A DNA stretch of 41,506 bases from a virus: IMG/VR virus record IMGVR_UViG_3300013795_000128, positions 1 to 41,506 of that record. The stretch is one strand, 5' to 3'. A program made the translations under genes and the position numbers. A model generated the notes under the pieces. It was not told the origin of the DNA and did no database searches. It was given only the letters and a program-made list of their open reading frames with translations. Position 1 is the stretch's first letter, and each line of letters starts with the position of its first letter. Of the stretch, positions 22,410-31,212 are shown in pieces.

Positions 22410-25340
22410 CTAAAGTCTAAATAATTCTCCGTGCATTCCAGAAGGATCTTTATCATTTTTTACATTATTATAAATATCTAACATATCTTCCATAAATTCA
22501 TTAGTTGGTTCTTCATCTAACTTACCTACTAATCCAGAAATATCTTCTTCATCATTATAAGATTGGTCTATGATAACTTTAATAGCGCTATACCATATTG
22601 TATTATTAACCTCACTAATAATTTGACTATCTAATTTAGTAAAATCAATTAATTTAAATAATCTATAAAGATTTCTTAATTTCACTACTTTATCAGAAGT
22701 AGTTATCTCACTATTAATATAATTTCTAATAATATTAATAATATCATTAGTTGCTTCGTCTATATCTTGTACTTTAATAGAATTAGTTAATATATCAATA
22801 GTTTCTTGGTTACTATCTTCTTTCCATATATCTTCTATATTTTCACCATATTCACCTACTAAATCTATTAAATAATTAATATTTTTAGATTTAACATTAA
22901 GAAAACCGTTAGCTATTTTATCACTATATTTAAATATAATTTTTTCAATACTCATTAAAAAAGTAGGTCTATCATCATCATCGGAGTCAGATTGGTACTT
23001 CATTGACATTGAAGTAGTAATATCATATTGTTTATATATAACAGCTCTAATATCTTCAACAAAACTAGCAATATCATCACTACTATAATTATTATTCTTA
23101 TTATAATCTAGTTCACCTTCAAGTTTAGAATAGATATTCAATAAAGAACCACTTATCATATCGTCCATAATTCTAGGAGATATATAGAAAGCAGGGGATG
23201 TACCTGTTATTTTCCACCACCATTTTTTAGTATTAATATCTGTTATTTCTTCACCTTCTATATCATAATCTGATTGGTGAGTTAATACAATTTCATTATG
23301 TAAATTAATAATAATATCGTTCATATCAAATCCATAATAATCTAAATATTTTTCTTGAAGATTATTATTACGGAAATAGTTTAATAGTTTCTGATAATCT
23401 GCTTCTGCTTCAATAAAGTCAACAACATCTTTAGTATGATCAGGTAATACAATAGTTCCTTTACCTGTTGGGTTCATTGCCCCTATAACTAACATATCTT
23501 CAGGTAAACTCATATTACCTACTTTCCCTTCTAATAATACACTTCTAATAGCATTAAAAACATCTACTTTCGTTCTAGTAAATTCATCTAAAAATAATAT
23601 ATGAGTATATTTACTATCACCTACTGGTTTTAAAGAAGGATCGTATTGTTTCATTATCTCTTTATATAAAGGTGGTTCACTAAAAATTGTAGTTGAATCT
23701 TGTCCTTGTCCTGACTGAATAGCTAATCCAATTACATCATCTTTATCAGTAATTGTAGATACATCTCTTCTAATAACTTTTAAGTTATACTTAGTTCCTA
23801 AATTATTAATTAATGTTGTTTTACCTATACCTGGTAAACCCCCAACCAAAGGAACATATTTTCTTTCTTTACCTAATTTTAACTTAGTTTTAATTTGGAA
23901 ATCAAGATTATCTTCCCAATCGTTAGCTCTACTAGGATTTATATTATTAGCATCTAACCCACTAGATTCTTCTATTAGTTTAACTAAAACTTCTCTCCAT
24001 TTTTTATATCTTGTATGAGTTTCTTTAGTATAAATATCTGTCATATTAGTATGTAAGAATGTAATTAATTGTTGAGCTTCTGCTAAATCTTTACAAGGTA
24101 AATTAGCACTAATGGTTTTCATTATTTCATCCCATCTTCTAGGAGATACTCTGACTAATGCTTCTGTAGAGGTATCTTTAACTCCTAAATCATCATCAGT
24201 TAGATTATCGGAAAAGGCATTATATACTAATTCTGATATAGGATTTTCTATATCATTAGTTTTTTCACCTGTATCAACATCATAATTAGTATACTTATCA
24301 GCCATATATCTAAGCCAATCTTCCCTAGAAGGAGTATCGAATTCTATCTCTTGGAATTGGTGGTTCTCAGGTATATCTGCTAAACTTCCATCTGTGTTAT
24401 CCATATTAGAAGCGAAGATAATATAAACATCAGCAGGGATCGGAGTACTTCCTATATTTCCATCGAGTACTGTTCTCATGATATTCATAATTCTTTTATC
24501 ACTACTTCTATAAAACTCATCTACTAATAATACTGTTTTATATTTTTCTTGGATTCTACCTATTAATTTAGTAAACTGAACTGATAATTCTTTAAAAATC
24601 TTATTTTTATTTAGGAATTTATCTAGTTCTTCTTTTCTTACTTTTTTTGTTCTTTTTAATTTACTTATTAATGAAGATTCAGCATTAACTACTTCAAAAT
24701 TACCTGTCATTTGAAATTCAAATTTCTCTTCGATATCTCCTCTTTTAACTAAATAAGGGATTGTAATTAATTCATCTTCACTAATATGAGGAACTTCTAT
24801 AGTAATTATTTGTAATCCTAGAGCTGATACTACATTTTTGACTTTATTCGTTTTTCCTACTCCTGGATCACCTGTTAATAGTAATTTACCTTTAGCACTT
24901 CCATTCATATGATATATTATAGTTCTCATGAACTCTTCTAGTTTACCACCTTTTTTAGTCTTAGGGATTTTTAATTTCGTAGCTTTCCCTTGATTTAATG
25001 AACTAATTTTAGTTTTAGATGTTTCTATTTCGCCTGCATCTTCTGCATCTTCTGCATCTATCTCACCTATATCTACTTTTCTACCTGAAATAGGAACAAT
25101 ATAACCTTTTTTAATAAAAGAAACTGCTCCTCTATTTAATATTTCAGGTTCTACATTAAGTTCAGAAGCTACAGCTTGGATTAACGCCCATCTATTCTTA
25201 AATCGAACTTCTTTACTTCTAGCTAATCTAAAAGCATTTTTTATTTCGTCTTCTGTGAATACATAGGTTTCGCCTTCATATTTTGTTTTTAATCCTGATT
25301 TTGCTTCACTAAAATATTCTTCTTTAAATGTTTTTCGCAT
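22410..25340 (-). CDS. double AAA+ ATPase, CobS/MoxR-like
   Basis: A 976-residue protein with two MoxR/CobS-type AAA domains in one chain. Domain 1 has Walker A GDPGVGKT at 157-164 and Walker B LLVDEF near 270. Domain 2 has Walker A GLPGIGKT near 500 and Walker B LFLDEF near 583, then ISPRIMDD, typical of the AAA lid. The first 140 residues are a charged N-domain and the last 250 are helical. MoxR-type ATPases act with VWA-domain partners to remodel or insert cofactors into proteins, and the VWA partner is encoded just upstream (25627-27666) with the small gene 25344-25586 between. CobS homologues are known in T4-like cyanophages, but a two-domain version is unusual. The ATG lies 4 bases after the previous stop, so translation is coupled. 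Confidence 0.82.
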   Translation of the reverse strand: MRKTFKEEYFSEAKSGLKTKYEGETYVFTEDEIKNAFRLARSKEVRFKNRWALIQAVASELNVEPEILNRGAVSFIKKGYIVPISGRKVDIGEIDAEDAEDAGEIETSKTKISSLNQGKATKLKIPKTKKGGKLEEFMRTIIYHMNGSAKGKLLLTGDPGVGKTNKVKNVVSALGLQIITIEVPHISEDELITIPYLVKRGDIEEKFEFQMTGNFEVVNAESSLISKLKRTKKVRKEELDKFLNKNKIFKELSVQFTKLIGRIQEKYKTVLLVDEFYRSSDKRIMNIMRTVLDGNIGSTPIPADVYIIFASNMDNTDGSLADIPENHQFQEIEFDTPSREDWLRYMADKYTNYDVDTGEKTNDIENPISELVYNAFSDNLTDDDLGVKDTSTEALVRVSPRRWDEIMKTISANLPCKDLAEAQQLITFLHTNMTDIYTKETHTRYKKWREVLVKLIEESSGLDANNINPSRANDWEDNLDFQIKTKLKLGKERKYVPLVGGLPGIGKTTLINNLGTKYNLKVIRRDVSTITDKDDVIGLAIQSGQGQDSTTIFSEPPLYKEIMKQYDPSLKPVGDSKYTHILFLDEFTRTKVDVFNAIRSVLLEGKVGNMSLPEDMLVIGAMNPTGKGTIVLPDHTKDVVDFIEAEADYQKLLNYFRNNNLQEKYLDYYGFDMNDIIINLHNEIVLTHQSDYDIEGEEITDINTKKWWWKITGTSPAFYISPRIMDDMISGSLLNIYSKLEGELDYNKNNNYSSDDIASFVEDIRAVIYKQYDITTSMSMKYQSDSDDDDRPTFLMSIEKIIFKYSDKIANGFLNVKSKNINYLIDLVGEYGENIEDIWKEDSNQETIDILTNSIKVQDIDEATNDIINIIRNYINSEITTSDKVVKLRNLYRLFKLIDFTKLDSQIISEVNNTIWYSAIKVIIDQSYNDEEDISGLVGKLDEEPTNEFMEDMLDIYNNVKNDKDPSGMHGELFRL

Positions 25341-25343
25341 GTC

Positions 25344-25586
25344 TTAACTCCATTCTAATAATTCTTTGAATTTTTCTTCATCCTCTAATTTTATTTTCAT
25401 AAAATCAGAGTATTTCTTAACATATTCATCATCGGATACTTCTAAGAATGGGATATCATATCTCACTCCTGTCTCTGGATTAATTATATTATAATAATCT
25501 ATTTCTTTTCGGTTATCCTGTTGTATTATACTTAAATTTTCATTAATTTTCTTAAAATACTCTTCGAATGACAAAATATTTTTCAT
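25344..25586 (-). CDS. small acidic protein in the AAA/VWA operon
   Basis: An 80-residue, acidic, helical protein (MKNILSFEEYFKKINENLSII... ending KFKELLEWS). No family is recognised. It sits between the two partners of the AAA/VWA system, ends 3 bases before the AAA gene start and has its own late-type box at 25615. It is therefore likely an accessory or linker subunit of that system. AAAAAAAGGAAATATA precedes the ATG. Many phage virion and chaperone operon proteins start with a similar LSFEEYF motif, so this is only context. Confidence 0.6.
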   Translation of the reverse strand: MKNILSFEEYFKKINENLSIIQQDNRKEIDYYNIINPETGVRYDIPFLEVSDDEYVKKYSDFMKIKLEDEEKFKELLEWS

Positions 25587-25614
25587 TATATTTCCTTTTT
25601 TTATTATTTATTAT

Positions 25615-25622
25615 TATTTATA
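25615..25622 (-). promoter_or_regulatory. late-type promoter TATAAATA
   Basis: TATAAATA on the minus strand, about 30-36 bases before the ATG at 25586. It partly overlaps the end of the VWA gene at 25627 and gives the downstream pair extra late expression. Confidence 0.5.
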
Positions 25623-25626
25623 AACT

Positions 25627-27666
25627 TTATTTTATATATGACATATATTTATATTTAAATCCTAATGCTTTTTTAACATATGTATAACTAGATTGGCTAT
25701 CAAGTAATACATTAAATGAAAAAGGATTTCCTTTCTGCATACATGCTTTTCTTAATGTTCTTATATTATCCTTACTAGCTATATCAGTATCTGTTATAAT
25801 TACTTGATTGAAATCAAGTTTTTTTAATTTTAGCATAATATCTAATAATTGTTCAGGAAAATCTGTTCCATAACCTATATTATCTTCTTTGAATATCTCT
25901 TTAATATTCTTATCTGTTTTGGCTAATTTCATTTTGAATGTTTTTTTAGCGAATTCATTTTTATTAAGTACTCTTTGATATGTGTGTTTCTTACCATTCA
26001 TATCTAGATTTATTTTAAATAATTCGAAATTACTTGCGAATGTTATAATAAACATTTCTTTAATTGTCTCGCTTTTATTATCATTAATGATTTTTAATAT
26101 ACTTTTATTTATTTGTTCGAATGTTGATGACATAGAACCAGAGAAGTCTAATATGAATAATAATGATAATGATGCCTCACTAGTATTACTTTCGCCTGCT
26201 TTTACAGCTATTCCTCTAGAACCAGTTGCTATCCCCATTTGAGCTACAGTTCTTCTATGCATTTTAGTCATAGATCTGGTTTTAGATGTTTCAGGTTTCG
26301 GTATCATTCTTTTTAATAATGTTTTCCATTGTATAGGTTCTGTTTCTGGTTTATTCTTTAAATCTCTTTCTTTTTGTTTTAACTTATCACCCTCAGCTGC
26401 TTTTTTATTTTCTAATTCTTTTTTTATAGCCTCTAATGATTGTTGATTGACTTCCTCATTTCCTTTAATCTTATCATCTATTTCTTTTGCTGAGAACTCT
26501 TCAGCACTAGGTAAATCATTTTCAATATTAGTAAATGATGAGTCTAATGAATCATCATTAGATATTTCCCCTGAACTTTGTTTCCCTGAACCTCCTCCAT
26601 CTGGTTCTCCATTACCAGAATTAGATTCTTCATCGTCTGAATTAGATTCTCCATCGTCTGAATTAGATTCTCCATCACCTGAATTAGATTCTTGAGAATC
26701 AGAAGATTCTCCATCGTCTGAATTAGATTCTTGAGAATCAGAAGATTCTCCATCACCTGACCCTTGGGATTCTTCATTCTCATCATACTCATCATTAGTT
26801 ATATCACCATCTTCATTAACATGGTCGTCCATTTGATTGTTTAGATTATCTTTCTGTTCCTTATTTAATTCTTTAAAGTCCTCTATAATTCTGTCTTGCA
26901 TTTCAGACATACTAGAAAATTCATCATAATTATAGGTACTACTAAATAATCCTATAGGGAGTTGCTCGTAACCAGCTTTAAGAAGTTTATAATTAGTTAT
27001 GAAATCGCCTAAAAAGTTTTGCATAGTACCTGTCATCCCTTTCTTATTACTTTCATGGAAGTGATCAGCATGTATAACATGATAAATTTCATGTAATATC
27101 AAAAACTCTATATAAGAATAGCTATCAGGAACTGGACCTCCATTACTTATATAGACTCCTCCTTTAGGTTTAATATTCTTTAATTTAGCATAAGAAATAA
27201 GTTGTTTAGCGAAGTCTACATTAAATATTAAATCTCCAGCAGCAGTAGCAGCAGCAGTAGTTACCTTTTTAATCCAATCAGCTTGTTTAATCCATGTTTT
27301 TCTAGGGGGAGTAAAGATAAGATTAAAGTTAATTAACTTTCCTGTTACTCTATCTCTAACATTAGAAAATGCTTTATTTTTAACAATAATACTTTTATAT
27401 AAGTAATCAAAATGCTCATAAGAAAACTCTTCTTCTAAACTAATAACTTTTATTTTCTTGAAAAGAATAGATTCAATAGCATTCTTTCTAGCTTCCTTAT
27501 AAAATGAATCAGGTCCATCTTTCATTTTATCTAAATCAGCAGCTAATTCAGTTTCAATATCTAATCTAATATCATTTTTAGTTCGGTTAGAGGCTATACT
27601 TAATTTTTGTACTATATCTTGTACGAAAGGAGTCTTAATATCAACTTCTTGGAATTTCACGTTCAT
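25627..27666 (-). CDS. CobT-like protein: zinc metallopeptidase-type domain, acidic linker, VWA domain
   Basis: A 679-residue partner of the AAA protein. The N-terminal domain has LILHEIYHVIHADHFHE near residue 195, an HExxH zinc motif of the VWA-like metallopeptidase type. An acidic low-complexity linker of Asp/Glu/Ser/Gly repeats spans about 295-370. The C-terminal VWA domain has the MIDAS motif DFSGSMSS near 507 and a later TDTD loop. The same order, acidic linker then VWA, is found in CobT, the metal-chelatase subunit that works with CobS. Whether it degrades, remodels or chelates is not visible. A TATAAATA box at 27687 and AAAAAAAGG precede the ATG. Confidence 0.78.
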   Translation of the reverse strand: MNVKFQEVDIKTPFVQDIVQKLSIASNRTKNDIRLDIETELAADLDKMKDGPDSFYKEARKNAIESILFKKIKVISLEEEFSYEHFDYLYKSIIVKNKAFSNVRDRVTGKLINFNLIFTPPRKTWIKQADWIKKVTTAAATAAGDLIFNVDFAKQLISYAKLKNIKPKGGVYISNGGPVPDSYSYIEFLILHEIYHVIHADHFHESNKKGMTGTMQNFLGDFITNYKLLKAGYEQLPIGLFSSTYNYDEFSSMSEMQDRIIEDFKELNKEQKDNLNNQMDDHVNEDGDITNDEYDENEESQGSGDGESSDSQESNSDDGESSDSQESNSGDGESNSDDGESNSDDEESNSGNGEPDGGGSGKQSSGEISNDDSLDSSFTNIENDLPSAEEFSAKEIDDKIKGNEEVNQQSLEAIKKELENKKAAEGDKLKQKERDLKNKPETEPIQWKTLLKRMIPKPETSKTRSMTKMHRRTVAQMGIATGSRGIAVKAGESNTSEASLSLLFILDFSGSMSSTFEQINKSILKIINDNKSETIKEMFIITFASNFELFKINLDMNGKKHTYQRVLNKNEFAKKTFKMKLAKTDKNIKEIFKEDNIGYGTDFPEQLLDIMLKLKKLDFNQVIITDTDIASKDNIRTLRKACMQKGNPFSFNVLLDSQSSYTYVKKALGFKYKYMSYIK
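26611..26762 (-). repeat. short direct repeats coding the acidic linker
   Basis: Units such as GAATTAGATTCTCCATC and TTGAGAATCAGAAGATTCTCC recur five or more times in tandem. They encode the SNSDDGES and DSQES units of the CobT-like protein and are prone to length change. Confidence 0.85.
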
Positions 27667-27686
27667 GTTTTACCTTTTTTTATAAT

Positions 27687-27694
27687 TATTTATA
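27687..27694 (-). promoter_or_regulatory. late-type promoter TATAAATA for the CobT-like gene
   Basis: TATAAATA on the minus strand, 28 bases before the ATG at 27666, in the 38-base gap after the gp47-like gene. Confidence 0.5.
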
Positions 27695-27704
27695 ATTATT
27701 ATTA

Positions 27705-28775
27705 TTAGATTTCTTCTAAAATATCTAATAATAATAATAAAGCATCTGTATTATGTTCTTTAACTGATTCTAAAATTAATTCTTTTGGGTCATAATTATT
27801 CAAGTTAAGATCATAAAATATATCATCGTCTTCTCTATTATCGATGATACTAATATTTATATCTAAATTAGATATAAGATTAGTAATAATAGATATCTCA
27901 TCACCAGCTACTAAATATATTCTAGTGATATGTTTTTCTAACAAAGGTAAAATTTTATTAAAATTATATACTTTAATAATTTTATCAACTAATGTTAGTC
28001 CTTTAATAGTTAAATTAGTTCCATCTAAAAACATTTTAATATGCTTAGTTGAAGTTATATTCTCTATAAATTCAATAGAAGCGTCTTTTTTCCAATGGTA
28101 AAAACCTTTTTTTTCTCCAAAATCACTCCATGTAAGCTGATAAGGAGTTCCTAAATAATTTATATTAGTTTTAGTATCTTTAAGATGATAATGTCCAGAA
28201 AAAACTATCTTATTGGAAAAGAAATCTTTATTTAAAATAGAATTAGTATCTCTTATTCCTTTAACCATTTGAAAATCTTTAATCTCAAAGTGACCTAAAA
28301 TATATTTAATATCCTTAAGTTCATTTTTATTTAATTCTTCAGACTTTGTTATCCATGGAACAATATACAATTTTTCATTATTAAAAGTCATATATTTTCT
28401 ATCTTTTACTAATTCTACATTATTAGGATACAACTCAGCTATATGTTCTATTAAAGACACTTCCCTACTTTCTCTAAAATATATATCATGATTTCCTAGC
28501 AATATATATATAATTATATTGTTTTCTACTAATTTATCAAAGAAATTTACTCTAATTTGGTTAATAAAATTAATATTTGTAGTAGTTCTATTATCGAATA
28601 TATCTCCTAATTGGAAAATAACATTTATTTCATTTTCTTTCATATAAGGAAATATTTGTTCTTTAAAAACAGAAAGCTGATTAGTTAAGAATTGTTGATT
28701 AAAATTCTTAACTCCTAAGTGCATATCACCTAATATAATACTATTTTCTTTTATTTCTGATAAATTCAAATACAT
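27705..28775 (-). CDS. 47: recombination endonuclease subunit gp47 (SbcD/Mre11-like)
   Basis: The Mn-dependent nuclease half of the T4 gp46/gp47 complex, which resects DNA ends for recombination-dependent replication and for degradation of host DNA. All phosphoesterase motifs are present: GDMHLG near residue 17, GDIFDNR near 58, LLGNHD near 94, GHFEI, and SGHYHLKD near 195. Its 356 residues match T4 gp47 (339). Its partner gp46 is encoded on the other strand at 32532-34259, whereas in T4 the two are near neighbours in one direction. AAAGGAATG gives a short spacing to the ATG. A late-type box lies at minus 28794-28787, so it may be expressed with the CobS/CobT-like genes downstream. Confidence 0.92.
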   Translation of the reverse strand: MYLNLSEIKENSIILGDMHLGVKNFNQQFLTNQLSVFKEQIFPYMKENEINVIFQLGDIFDNRTTTNINFINQIRVNFFDKLVENNIIIYILLGNHDIYFRESREVSLIEHIAELYPNNVELVKDRKYMTFNNEKLYIVPWITKSEELNKNELKDIKYILGHFEIKDFQMVKGIRDTNSILNKDFFSNKIVFSGHYHLKDTKTNINYLGTPYQLTWSDFGEKKGFYHWKKDASIEFIENITSTKHIKMFLDGTNLTIKGLTLVDKIIKVYNFNKILPLLEKHITRIYLVAGDEISIITNLISNLDINISIIDNREDDDIFYDLNLNNYDPKELILESVKEHNTDALLLLLDILEEI

Positions 28776-28786
28776 TCCTTTAATAT

Positions 28787-28794
28787 TATTTATA
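28787..28794 (-). promoter_or_regulatory. late-type promoter TATAAATA before gp47
   Basis: TATAAATA on the minus strand about 19 bases before the ATG at 28775. It is notable because gp47 would be expected early; a TATAAT-type box may also be present further upstream. Confidence 0.4.
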
Positions 28795-28837
28795 ATTCTT
28801 AATATAATACTATATTTTTTCTTAATATATTATGTAT

Positions 28838-28898
28838 TTAAATTACAAGGTATATCTAACATATTCAAGAATATTCTTAATTATACCTTGTAATTTAA
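28838..28898. repeat. large inverted repeat (17-pair stem) between divergent genes
   Basis: TTAAATTACAAGGTATA (28838-28854) pairs perfectly with TATACCTTGTAATTTAA (28882-28898). The 27-base loop itself contains the palindrome AAGAATATTCTT (28868-28879). It lies between gp47 (leftwards) and the exported protein (rightwards), so it is not a normal terminator position. Confidence 0.9.
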
Positions 28899-28909
28899 GT
28901 TTAACCTGT

Positions 28910-28915
28910 TATAAT
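28910..28915 (+). promoter_or_regulatory. TATAAT -10 box for the exported protein at 28968
   Basis: CTGTTATAATTATATT, 58 bases before the ATG, directly right of the inverted repeat, which could therefore act as an operator. A four-codon frame (MSFE) with its own AAAAGG lies between. Confidence 0.4.
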
Positions 28916-28967
28916 TATATTATCAAAAGGTTAATATGTCTTTTGAATAAAAAAATTAAGGTATATC

Positions 28968-29288
28968 ATGAAAAATATATTAAGAACAACTATAACTACA
29001 ATATTATTAAATAGCGTTTTACTAGCTCATAATTGTACGGAAACGAAAGTTACTAATGATGCTGTATTAACTACTATTATTAGAGATAACATAGCATATG
29101 AATTAACCAAAACTATTAATATCTGTGGTAAAATATTCTTTACTGGAGATGAGTTTAACGAAGATACATTACCATTAATGGGTGATAGTACTATAAACTT
29201 ATGGGTTCACATAATTGCTAGACATAATAGTTTCTATTATAGTTATGATGCTGACTTTCCTTTAGCTCTTGGTATGCTAGATAAATAA
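28968..29288 (+). CDS. small exported protein
   Basis: A 106-residue protein with a signal peptide (MKNILRTTITTILLNSVLLA, cut likely after LLA) and two cysteines (HNCTET, NICGK) that could form a disulfide in the periplasm. The remainder is beta-rich (GKIFFTGDEF, STINLWVHIIARHNSFYY) with no recognised family. AAGG lies 8 bases before the ATG. A TATAAT box and a large inverted repeat lie upstream, and a 12-pair hairpin terminator follows. Confidence 0.62.
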   Translation: MKNILRTTITTILLNSVLLAHNCTETKVTNDAVLTTIIRDNIAYELTKTINICGKIFFTGDEFNEDTLPLMGDSTINLWVHIIARHNSFYYSYDADFPLALGMLDK

Positions 29289-29293
29289 TACGA

Positions 29294-29320
29294 ATATAGA
29301 CTCATTATATGAGTCTATAT
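29294..29320 (+). terminator. hairpin after the exported protein gene
   Basis: ATATAGACTCAT (29294-29305) and ATGAGTCTATAT (29309-29320), 12 perfect pairs with a 3-base loop, 6 bases after the stop codon. No T-run follows. Confidence 0.55.
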
Positions 29321-29338
29321 GGAAGAGTTAATTATGGT

Positions 29339-29593
29339 TTATAATAACTCTAAATAACCTAAACAATTAGAATGTTTAAATAAGTTATTATAACTTAATA
29401 AATAATTATATTCCTCATTAGAATTAAATACAATAAGATTTTAATTCTTATATTATAAGGATCTAATTTATCTGATATAATTATTTCGTTCTCATAAGTT
29501 TCTACGAACTAAAAGACCTTTTTTAGTCGAACTAATTCTTCATCTCCTACAGAAAATGCAAAAGCTAATAATTCTATATTTTTATTTTGAAAT
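29339..29593 (-). pseudogene. decayed minus-strand gene with a stop and a frameshift
   Basis: The minus strand from about 29593 reads FQNKNIELLAFAFSVGDEELV..., TAG, FVETYENEIIISDKLDPYNIRIK. It continues in another frame as FNSNEEYNYLLSYNNLFKH...LELL to TAA at 29339. Both parts are protein-like, so one gene has been broken at least twice. It may once have preceded the portal gene's neighbourhood on the same strand. No family is recognised. Confidence 0.5.
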
Positions 29594-29681
29594 TATCTAT
29601 ATAACCTATATAAATCGTGTCAATAGAAAACTAATCTAATTAAACCTAATCTTGCTTTTAATATATTAATAAATTTAGTTA

Positions 29682-31160
29682 TTAATCATCATCATCATTA
29701 TCTAAATCTCTAAACCTTTTATATAAAGGATCTGTTTTTTCATTTTCTATTTGTTTAGCCATTTCTGCTATCTCTTCATCATTAAATTTAAGAACCTTTT
29801 TAAATATAAATTCTCTAGATATATACCCGTCTTCTAATAAATCCTCAGCCTCATTATATAAATTTATAGATTCGGAAAACCTATCTCTTTCCATTTTACT
29901 AAAGAAAGAATTCTCAGTCACAAATTTAATATCAAAAGTATTTCTTAATTCTAACCATTCAGAATCGTCTATTAGACCTTTGTAAATAAGTTCTCTTCGT
30001 AATAGTTCATAAAACAAGTCTAAAAACTGATTTCTTATTCTAGATATAAAAGTAAAAAACTTTAATTCGTCTCTAGTTACACTTGTATCATCAAAACTAA
30101 AATCCCCTCCATTATTATCATTATCTAATCTACTTCTAGGAACTTTTAAACTTTTATATACTTTCTTTTGTACATAAAGGATATCATCTATCTCACCTAA
30201 ATTACCAGTTTCATCTAAAGTATCAACAGTTGTTCCTTTTTCACCACCTCTATTTAAAAACCAATAATCTTCTGTTAATGAAGCTATATGTTGCTGATTA
30301 GAAATAGTTCCTTCATTAATATTATAGAATTTCTTATATTTAAATTTCATTTCGTTTTTTTTCATAACTTCTTCAGCTTTTTTAGCGTTTAATTTAGAAA
30401 CATCTACATTAAATACTCTTCTAGAAACAGATCTCATAAATCTAATAGGAACTAACATATCTTCCATAGTATTTAACATATTTGTATGTTTCACAGCTTT
30501 ATGTAAATATCCTAATATAATATTATCATCATAAATACCACTATCAATTCTAATAACCTCTTCTGTATCGAATGACTGATTAGAATTAATTTCTAATGAA
30601 GTAGTTTTTTCATAAAACCAACGATCTTTAGACTTATTATAATATAAACCGAAAGGAGATAAGGCAGTTAATTTCTTGATACCAAACTTTGGGTTATCTT
30701 CATCATAGGCGCAATGTAAACTTAACTGTCCATCAATATAAAAATTAGTAAACATAGAATAAATTCTTTTATTTAAATTTGTTTTATTAATTATACTATT
30801 AAATTCATTAATAAAGTTATCTTTTATATTTTTATTTACATTAGTCTTAAACACGAGTTCTAATATATTAGAACTCAAAGGATTAAAGACAGCGTCATCT
30901 ATGATATGAGATATAGCTTCATCTACTTCAGGTGTGTTAGCTATTTTCCTATACGTTTTAATTAATGAAGCTTGTTTTTCTAAAGAACTTTGACGATCTA
31001 ATTCGTAGAAAGTACTATAATCTAGACCTCCTGTATCTAGAAATCCTACAGAAATATCTTCAAAATCAAAAGAAACATTATCTTTATGAGGTGTCGAGCT
31101 TAATATAGTATCAGTTTTTTTTCTATTTAGGAATGGTTGAAATAAAGATTCAAAAATCAA
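29682..31160 (-). CDS. 20: portal protein (gp20-like)
   Basis: The head vertex portal, the dodecameric channel through which DNA is packaged. Family landmarks: KTYRKIANTPEVDEAISHIIDDAV near the start, SPFGLYYNKSKDRWFYE, PIRFMRSVSRRVFNVDV, EDYWFLNRGGEKGTTVDTL, and YVQKKVYKSLKVPRSRLD before a C-terminal helical segment ending in acidic DDDD. Length 492 is close to T4 gp20 (524). AAAAAGGATCC lies on the minus strand before the ATG, and a divergent palindromic late promoter (31174-31197) is shared with the gene at 31213. The prohead protease and capsid genes that follow gp20 in T4 are not here, so the order has been rearranged. Confidence 0.93.
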   Translation of the reverse strand: MIFESLFQPFLNRKKTDTILSSTPHKDNVSFDFEDISVGFLDTGGLDYSTFYELDRQSSLEKQASLIKTYRKIANTPEVDEAISHIIDDAVFNPLSSNILELVFKTNVNKNIKDNFINEFNSIINKTNLNKRIYSMFTNFYIDGQLSLHCAYDEDNPKFGIKKLTALSPFGLYYNKSKDRWFYEKTTSLEINSNQSFDTEEVIRIDSGIYDDNIILGYLHKAVKHTNMLNTMEDMLVPIRFMRSVSRRVFNVDVSKLNAKKAEEVMKKNEMKFKYKKFYNINEGTISNQQHIASLTEDYWFLNRGGEKGTTVDTLDETGNLGEIDDILYVQKKVYKSLKVPRSRLDNDNNGGDFSFDDTSVTRDELKFFTFISRIRNQFLDLFYELLRRELIYKGLIDDSEWLELRNTFDIKFVTENSFFSKMERDRFSESINLYNEAEDLLEDGYISREFIFKKVLKFNDEEIAEMAKQIENEKTDPLYKRFRDLDNDDDD

Positions 31161-31173
31161 AAAGGATCCTTTT

Positions 31174-31197
31174 TATAAATATTTATAAATATAAATA
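31174..31197. promoter_or_regulatory. divergent late promoter cluster (three plus, one minus TATAAATA)
   Basis: Plus-strand TATAAATA at 31174, 31184 and 31190 and minus-strand TATAAATA at 31187-31180. The palindrome TATAAATATTTATA is identical to the one at 20629. It serves the portal gene and the tail-tube operon. Confidence 0.6.
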
Positions 31198-31212
31198 AAA
31201 GGATTTACTAAT

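Noticed and set aside
26447-26795. Ser/Pro-rich and Met/Leu-rich frames opposite or beside the acidic linker
   Set aside because: They are alternative-frame readings of the short repeats in the CobT-like gene, without ribosome binding sites.
28832-29014. 60-codon plus-strand frame before the exported protein
   Set aside because: It runs through both arms of the perfect inverted repeat and lacks a ribosome binding site; the real gene starts at 28968 in another frame.
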